Assembly: GCF_003581645.1 (NCBI RefSeq)
Contig: NZ_QXFK01000018.1
Location: forward strand, 542,501 to 606,500
DNA length: 64,000 nucleotides
Direction: 5' to 3'
Source of the DNA: Pelagerythrobacter aerophilus
GTDB lineage: Bacteria; Pseudomonadota; Alphaproteobacteria; Sphingomonadales; Sphingomonadaceae
The position numbers and the translations under genes were made by a program. A model generated the notes under the pieces. The model did no database searches, was not told where the DNA came from, and saw only the letters and a program-made list of their open reading frames with translations. This document shows positions 60,472 through 64,000 of this stretch, piece by piece; position 1 is the stretch's first letter; each line of letters starts with the position of its first letter.

Positions 60472-61332
60472 TCAGATCGGAGTGAAATCGAGCCCGATGT
60501 CCGCCGCGGGCGCGCTCTGGGTCAGGCGGCCGACGGAGACGTAGTCGACGCCCGTTGCAGCCTTGGCAGCGATGGTCGTCAGGTCGATGCCGCCGCTTGC
60601 CTCGGTCGGGACGCGGCCGGCGACAACGGCGACCGCCTCGCGCAGGGTCGCGGGGTCCATGTTGTCGAGCAGCAGGTGGTGCGCGCCTGCCTCCAGAGCG
60701 GGCTCGATCTGGTCGAGCCGGTCGACCTCGCAGATGATGGTCGCGACCCCGGCCTCGCGCGCGCGGCACACCGCCTCGGCGACGCCGCCGGCGACGAGGA
60801 CGTGGTTGTCCTTGATCATCGCCGCGTCCCACAGCCCCATGCGGTGGTTCTGCGCACCGCCCGCGCGGGTGGCGTATTTCTCCAGATGGCGCAGGCCGGG
60901 GATCGTCTTGCGGGTGTCGAGCAGCACGCAGCGTGCATCGCCCATCGCATCGACATAGGCGTGCGTCATCGTCGCGATGCCCGAGAGGTGCTGCACGGTA
61001 TTGAGCGCGCTGCGCTCCGCCGTGAGCATGGCCCGCGCCTTGCCCGAAAGGCGCATGAGGTCGGTGCCCGCGGGCACCCGCGCGCCCTCTTCCGCCAGCA
61101 CCTCGATCTCGATCTCCGGATCGAGCGCGCGGAAGAAAGCCGCGGCGATCGGCAAGCCCGCCACCACGATCGCGTCGCGCGTATCCATCACCCCGGAAAA
61201 GCGCGCCGCGGCGGGGATCACGCTCTCGCTCGTGACGTCGCGTCCGCCGCCGGGCAAGCCCTCGCCCAGATCCTCCGCCAGCGTGTCGCGCACGAAGCGC
61301 CCCAAGTCGAAACCTTCGATCCGGAACGTCAT
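60472..61332 (-). CDS. nadC: Nicotinate-nucleotide pyrophosphorylase (carboxylating) NadC
   Basis: Makes nicotinate mononucleotide from quinolinate and PRPP in NAD synthesis. It has 286 aa. The conserved residues are seen in AEDLGEGLPGGGRDVTSES, ERSALNTVQHLSGIAT, LLDTRKTIPGLRHLEKYAT and NHRMGLWDAAMIKDNHV; EASGGIDLTTI and VDYVSVGRLTQSA near the C-terminus complete the barrel. nadA and nadB are not nearby. Confidence 0.96.
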   Translation of the reverse strand: MTFRIEGFDLGRFVRDTLAEDLGEGLPGGGRDVTSESVIPAAARFSGVMDTRDAIVVAGLPIAAAFFRALDPEIEIEVLAEEGARVPAGTDLMRLSGKARAMLTAERSALNTVQHLSGIATMTHAYVDAMGDARCVLLDTRKTIPGLRHLEKYATRAGGAQNHRMGLWDAAMIKDNHVLVAGGVAEAVCRAREAGVATIICEVDRLDQIEPALEAGAHHLLLDNMDPATLREAVAVVAGRVPTEASGGIDLTTIAAKAATGVDYVSVGRLTQSAPAADIGLDFTPI

Positions 61333-61373
61333 GCCTTCTCCGTCGTAGCTCGCCCGCTCGTTACGAACCGACG

Positions 61374-61399
61374 CCGCGGAATGCCAGGACATTCCGCGG
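61374..61399 (-). terminator. Perfect hairpin between the S9 peptidase and nadC
   Basis: CCGCGGAATG (61374-61383), loop of 6, CATTCCGCGG (61390-61399): a perfect 10-base-pair stem 22 bases after the S9 peptidase stop. There is no T-run, so it may be a Rho-assisted or weak terminator, or only stabilise the transcript end. Confidence 0.5.
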
Positions 61400-61420
61400 C
61401 CGAAATATCCGCCCGCGCCG

Positions 61421-63598
61421 TCAGTTCGCCGCCGCGGCGGGCCGCTCCCAGCCCTCGCGATAGCGGGCGAACCAGGCGAGGATGGCCGAGGCCTTGGCGG
61501 CCGATTGCGAGGGGCGCGCGGCGATGCCGCCGTGGCTGGCGCCGGGCACCTTGACCAGCGCCGTCGGTACGCCGCGCAGGCGCAGCGCCGTGTAGTACTG
61601 CTCGGATTCACTGACCGGCGTGCGGTAGTCCTCGCTACCGACCACGACCAGCGTCGGCGTCTCGACGTTGCCGACCAGCGACAGTGGCGAGAGCTTCCAA
61701 TAGGTGTCCGGATCTTCCCACGGCTGGGCGCCGAGCCAGTAGCGGCCGAAGAACGCCGGGCCATCGGCGGTGAGCGCCTGCGTCGTCCAGTTGATCACCG
61801 GCTTCTGCGTGACCGCCGCCTTGAAGCGGTCGGTCTTGCCGACGATCCAGCTCGTCAGCACGCCGCCGCCCGAGCCCCCGGTGACGAACAATGCGTCGGG
61901 ATCGGCGATGCCCAGCGCTATCGCCTGGTCGACGATGCTCATCAGGTCGAAGTAGTCGTTGCCGGGATAGGCCTTGTCGATCTGGTTGGCGAAGGCTTCT
62001 CCGTAGCTGGTCGAGCCGCGCGGGTTGGCCGAAAGCACGGCATAGCCGGCGGCGGCATAGAGCTGGTTGTCGGTCGAGAAATGCGGGCCGTAAGCGGCGA
62101 AGGGGCCGCCGTGGATTTCCAGGATCAGCGGCACGCGCTGCCCTTCGACATAGCCGGGCGGCAGAGTCAGCCAGCCGTCGATCTCAAGCCCGTCGTGGCT
62201 CGATGCGGCGGTGATCTTGCGCACTTCGCCGAGCGCCTTCACTGCGCGCAGCGAACGGTTGAGGTCGGTCAGCATGCGCCCCTTGCCGCCGCGGGCGATC
62301 TGCACTTCCGCGGGGCGTGTCGGGGTTCCGCCGGTGAAGGCGATGCTGTCGTCCGCGGCGACCGAGAAGCTGCCGCCGGTGTAGGGGCGGTCGAACCCGC
62401 CGCCCGACAGCCCCTCGGCCACGTCGCGAACCGATCCGTCGAGACCCACGCGCGTGACCTTGGTCTCGCCCCGCTCGTCGTACTGAACGTAGATGCCGCG
62501 GCCGTCGGCGTCCCAGGCGATGCTGGCGGCGCTGAAGTCCCAGTCGGCGGTCAGGTTGCGGCGGCCCGAACCGTCGCGGTTCATGACGTAGAGGTTGCTG
62601 TTCTCATAGGCGCGTAGCGCGTCGTCGAAGCCGAGGTAGGCGATCAGCTTCCCGTCGGGCGAGGCGAGCGGGCTGCCGTCGGGACCGTCGCGATCGGTCA
62701 GCCGGGTGAGGCCGCCGGTCGCCACGTCGAGCGCGTAGATCTCGCCTTCCAGCGGATCGGTCTGCCAGGCGGCATTGCGGTTGGCGCCGAAGTAGAGCGT
62801 GCTGCCGTCGGGCGACCAGCTCAGCGGTCCGCCGTCGTGGTAACGGCCGAAAGTGAGCTGGCGCGGCGCGCCGCCGGTGGCGGGGACGACGAAGACTTTC
62901 TCGAAGCCCGGCTCGATATAGCCCTGCCCGTCGGCACGGTAGGTCAGAAGGTCGTGGACCTCGAGCGGTTCGGCCCATTCGGCGCCTTCGGGCTTGTCCA
63001 CCGGCGCCGCGCCGAGCTTCGGCCCCTCCTGCTTGACCAGCATGGTGTAGGCGATCGAGCGGCCGTCGGGCGACCAGGTCAGGTTCGACGGGCTCGTGGG
63101 CAGACCGGTGAGGCGCACCGCCTCCCCGCCCTGCATCCAGCGCACCCAGAGCTGCGGACTGCCGCCTTCGGTCGATGCATAGGCGAGGCGGTCCCCGTCG
63201 GGCGACCAGCGGGGCGAAAAGGCATCGCCTCCGCGGCCGGCGATCGGCACTTCCTCCCCGGTGCGGGTGTCGATCAGCCAGATCGTGCTCACCGTCCGGT
63301 CGGACATGATGTCGTTCGAGCGGCGGACATAGGCGATGTGGCGCCCGTCGGGGCTGATCTGCGGATCGGCGGCGATGGCGAGGTCGAACAGGTCCGCGCC
63401 GGTGAAGCGCCGCTCGGGCCCGCTGCGGTCGGTGCCCACGGCGGAACCCGACATGGCCGCGTCAGGGCGCTGCTCCGCCGAGCTCTCGGAAGCGGAGGCT
63501 TCCTGCGGTTCCTGCGGCTCCTGCGGCTCCTGCGCCAATCCGGCTTGCGCCTGAAACACCAGAAGGCTCGCGCCCAGAACCGCCAGTTTGCGCATCAT
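61421..63598 (-). CDS. S9-family (prolyl oligopeptidase type) serine peptidase
   Basis: Periplasmic acylaminoacyl-peptidase/DPP-like enzyme, 725 aa. The first 22 residues are a signal peptide (QAQAGLAQ). An EPQ repeat (encoded at 63500-63535) and a Ser/Ala linker follow. Next comes the WD/beta-propeller part, with repeated xxSPDGxxIAY motifs (ISPDGRHIAYVRRS, WSPDGDRLAYAS, WSPDGRSIAYTM), and the C-terminal alpha/beta-hydrolase domain. The catalytic triad is Ser576 (GGSGGG), Asp657 (GSEDY) and His689 (GASHGG). The start ATG at 63598 has GAGGGG 7 bases upstream. Confidence 0.92.
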   Translation of the reverse strand: MMRKLAVLGASLLVFQAQAGLAQEPQEPQEPQEASASESSAEQRPDAAMSGSAVGTDRSGPERRFTGADLFDLAIAADPQISPDGRHIAYVRRSNDIMSDRTVSTIWLIDTRTGEEVPIAGRGGDAFSPRWSPDGDRLAYASTEGGSPQLWVRWMQGGEAVRLTGLPTSPSNLTWSPDGRSIAYTMLVKQEGPKLGAAPVDKPEGAEWAEPLEVHDLLTYRADGQGYIEPGFEKVFVVPATGGAPRQLTFGRYHDGGPLSWSPDGSTLYFGANRNAAWQTDPLEGEIYALDVATGGLTRLTDRDGPDGSPLASPDGKLIAYLGFDDALRAYENSNLYVMNRDGSGRRNLTADWDFSAASIAWDADGRGIYVQYDERGETKVTRVGLDGSVRDVAEGLSGGGFDRPYTGGSFSVAADDSIAFTGGTPTRPAEVQIARGGKGRMLTDLNRSLRAVKALGEVRKITAASSHDGLEIDGWLTLPPGYVEGQRVPLILEIHGGPFAAYGPHFSTDNQLYAAAGYAVLSANPRGSTSYGEAFANQIDKAYPGNDYFDLMSIVDQAIALGIADPDALFVTGGSGGGVLTSWIVGKTDRFKAAVTQKPVINWTTQALTADGPAFFGRYWLGAQPWEDPDTYWKLSPLSLVGNVETPTLVVVGSEDYRTPVSESEQYYTALRLRGVPTALVKVPGASHGGIAARPSQSAAKASAILAWFARYREGWERPAAAAN
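63500..63535 (-). repeat. Four tandem 9-base units encoding EPQ
   Basis: Four copies of a TCCTGCGGc-like 9-mer on the + strand (63500-63508, 63509-63517, 63518-63526, 63527-63535), with small changes. It encodes QEPQEPQEPQE right after the signal peptide of the S9 peptidase. Since units are 9 bases, copy-number change would keep the frame. Confidence 0.8.
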
Positions 63599-63655
63599 AG
63601 AAGTCCCCTCGTCCAATCTCTGAACGCGGGACCCTAGCGGCACCGAAGCGGCTTG

Positions 63656-64000
63656 TCAGCGCACCAACAGCACCGGCGCCTTCACTGTGCGGATCATCGC
63701 TGTCGTCGTGCTGCCGACGATCATCGTCCTGATCGGCGAATGGCCGTAGGCGCCCATCATCAGCAGCGCGCCCTCGATGCCGGCGACGATCTCCCCGATC
63801 GCCTGCTCGGCCTTGCCGCGTTCGACCAACGTTTCCACGGACCGTCCGCCGGCGATCGACGCGGCCGCGCGTTCGAGCTGGTCCCGGTCGCCTTCTCCGC
63901 GCGCCTCGGCCATGACCATGGTCACCGGCAGCGCGGCGAACAGCGGCGAGTTCGCCAGACGCTCCAGCGCGCGCCCGGCGGCGGGGCTGCCGTCGTAGGC
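63656..64000 (-). CDS. Universal stress protein (UspA family), N-terminus off the window
   Basis: The visible 114 residues form the C-terminal part of a UspA-type domain. The nucleotide-binding motif GAYGHSPIRTMIVGSTTTAMI (G-x2-G-x9-G-S/T, shown in part) is present and the end PVLLVR is typical. YDGSPAAGRALERL at the edge matches the start of a Usp domain, so this is probably the second domain of a two-domain protein or the single domain cut short. Promoter and start are outside the window. ATP-binding type Usp proteins act in stress tolerance. Confidence 0.85.
   Translation of the reverse strand, partial: AYDGSPAAGRALERLANSPLFAALPVTMVMAEARGEGDRDQLERAAASIAGGRSVETLVERGKAEQAIGEIVAGIEGALLMMGAYGHSPIRTMIVGSTTTAMIRTVKAPVLLVR

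Overview
The window comes from a GC-rich alphaproteobacterium, most likely a yellow or orange pigmented member of the Sphingomonadales (Erythrobacteraceae-like). The reasons are the carotenoid genes crtY, crtI and crtB, a full single flagellar locus of alphaproteobacterial type (short rod and hook proteins, a separate SltF-type transglycosylase, DUF2093 beside xseA, MipA/OmpV), and uniformly GC-rich coding sequence. No rRNA, tRNA, insertion sequence, prophage or CRISPR array was seen.

Left region (1-15357): a periplasmic amidohydrolase cut by the window edge, a MipA/OmpV porin-like protein, and a DUF2585 membrane protein that appears frameshifted. These are followed by lycopene cyclase and phytoene desaturase (crtY-crtI, overlapping ATGA), a small GDT1-like membrane protein, Dps, 6-phosphogluconolactonase, a Nudix hydrolase, DNA polymerase IV, a Bcr/CflA-type MFS transporter, a biotin-dependent carboxylase alpha subunit, phytoene synthase (crtB), a LOG-family hydrolase and a PhoX-type phosphatase. 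With crtB about 7 kb away on the other strand, the set covers geranylgeranyl diphosphate to beta-carotene.

Flagellar region (15577-50305): a leftward fli operon runs from a sigma-54 activator (31577) through fliE-F-G-H-I-J-K-L-M-N-O-P-Q-R-flhB-fliD-fliS (16778), followed by an unusual FixJ-like regulator. Flagellin is alone and rightward, with a sigma-28-type promoter and a strong terminator. A periplasmic amidohydrolase sits between flagellin and motB. A second leftward operon, flgB-C-D-E-F-G-H-I-J-K-L-motA-motB, starts at a near-perfect sigma-54 promoter (44076-44092). Divergent from it is a rightward unit: a second MotA-like/MotB-like pair, flgA, flgM, flgN, sltF, flhA and fliA, with a second sigma-54 promoter just before sltF. 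The inferred cascade is sigma-54 plus the FlbD/FleQ-like activator, then basal body, export gate and FliA, then FliA-driven flagellin, with FlgM as anti-sigma factor. The axial proteins (FlgD 92 aa, FlgE 270 aa, flagellin 270 aa) are all stripped to their core.

Right region (50306-64000): a cobalamin riboswitch precedes btuF-btuC-btuD (vitamin B12 uptake). Then purD and xseA diverge with overlapping start codons, followed by DUF2093, an M23 lipoprotein peptidase, a phytase-like esterase family protein, rpmB (L28), tadA, an RNase T2, a four-helix membrane protein, nadC, an S9 prolyl-oligopeptidase-type peptidase and a universal stress protein cut by the right edge.

The points most worth following up are the extra stator-like pair in the flagellar locus, the GGCAA-N4-TTGCC inverted repeats near the sigma-54 promoters, the phosphorylation-deficient-looking FixJ-like regulator with its convergent unknown neighbour, and the frameshift in the DUF2585 gene. 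Functional calls are from recognition of sequence motifs by eye; no search was run.
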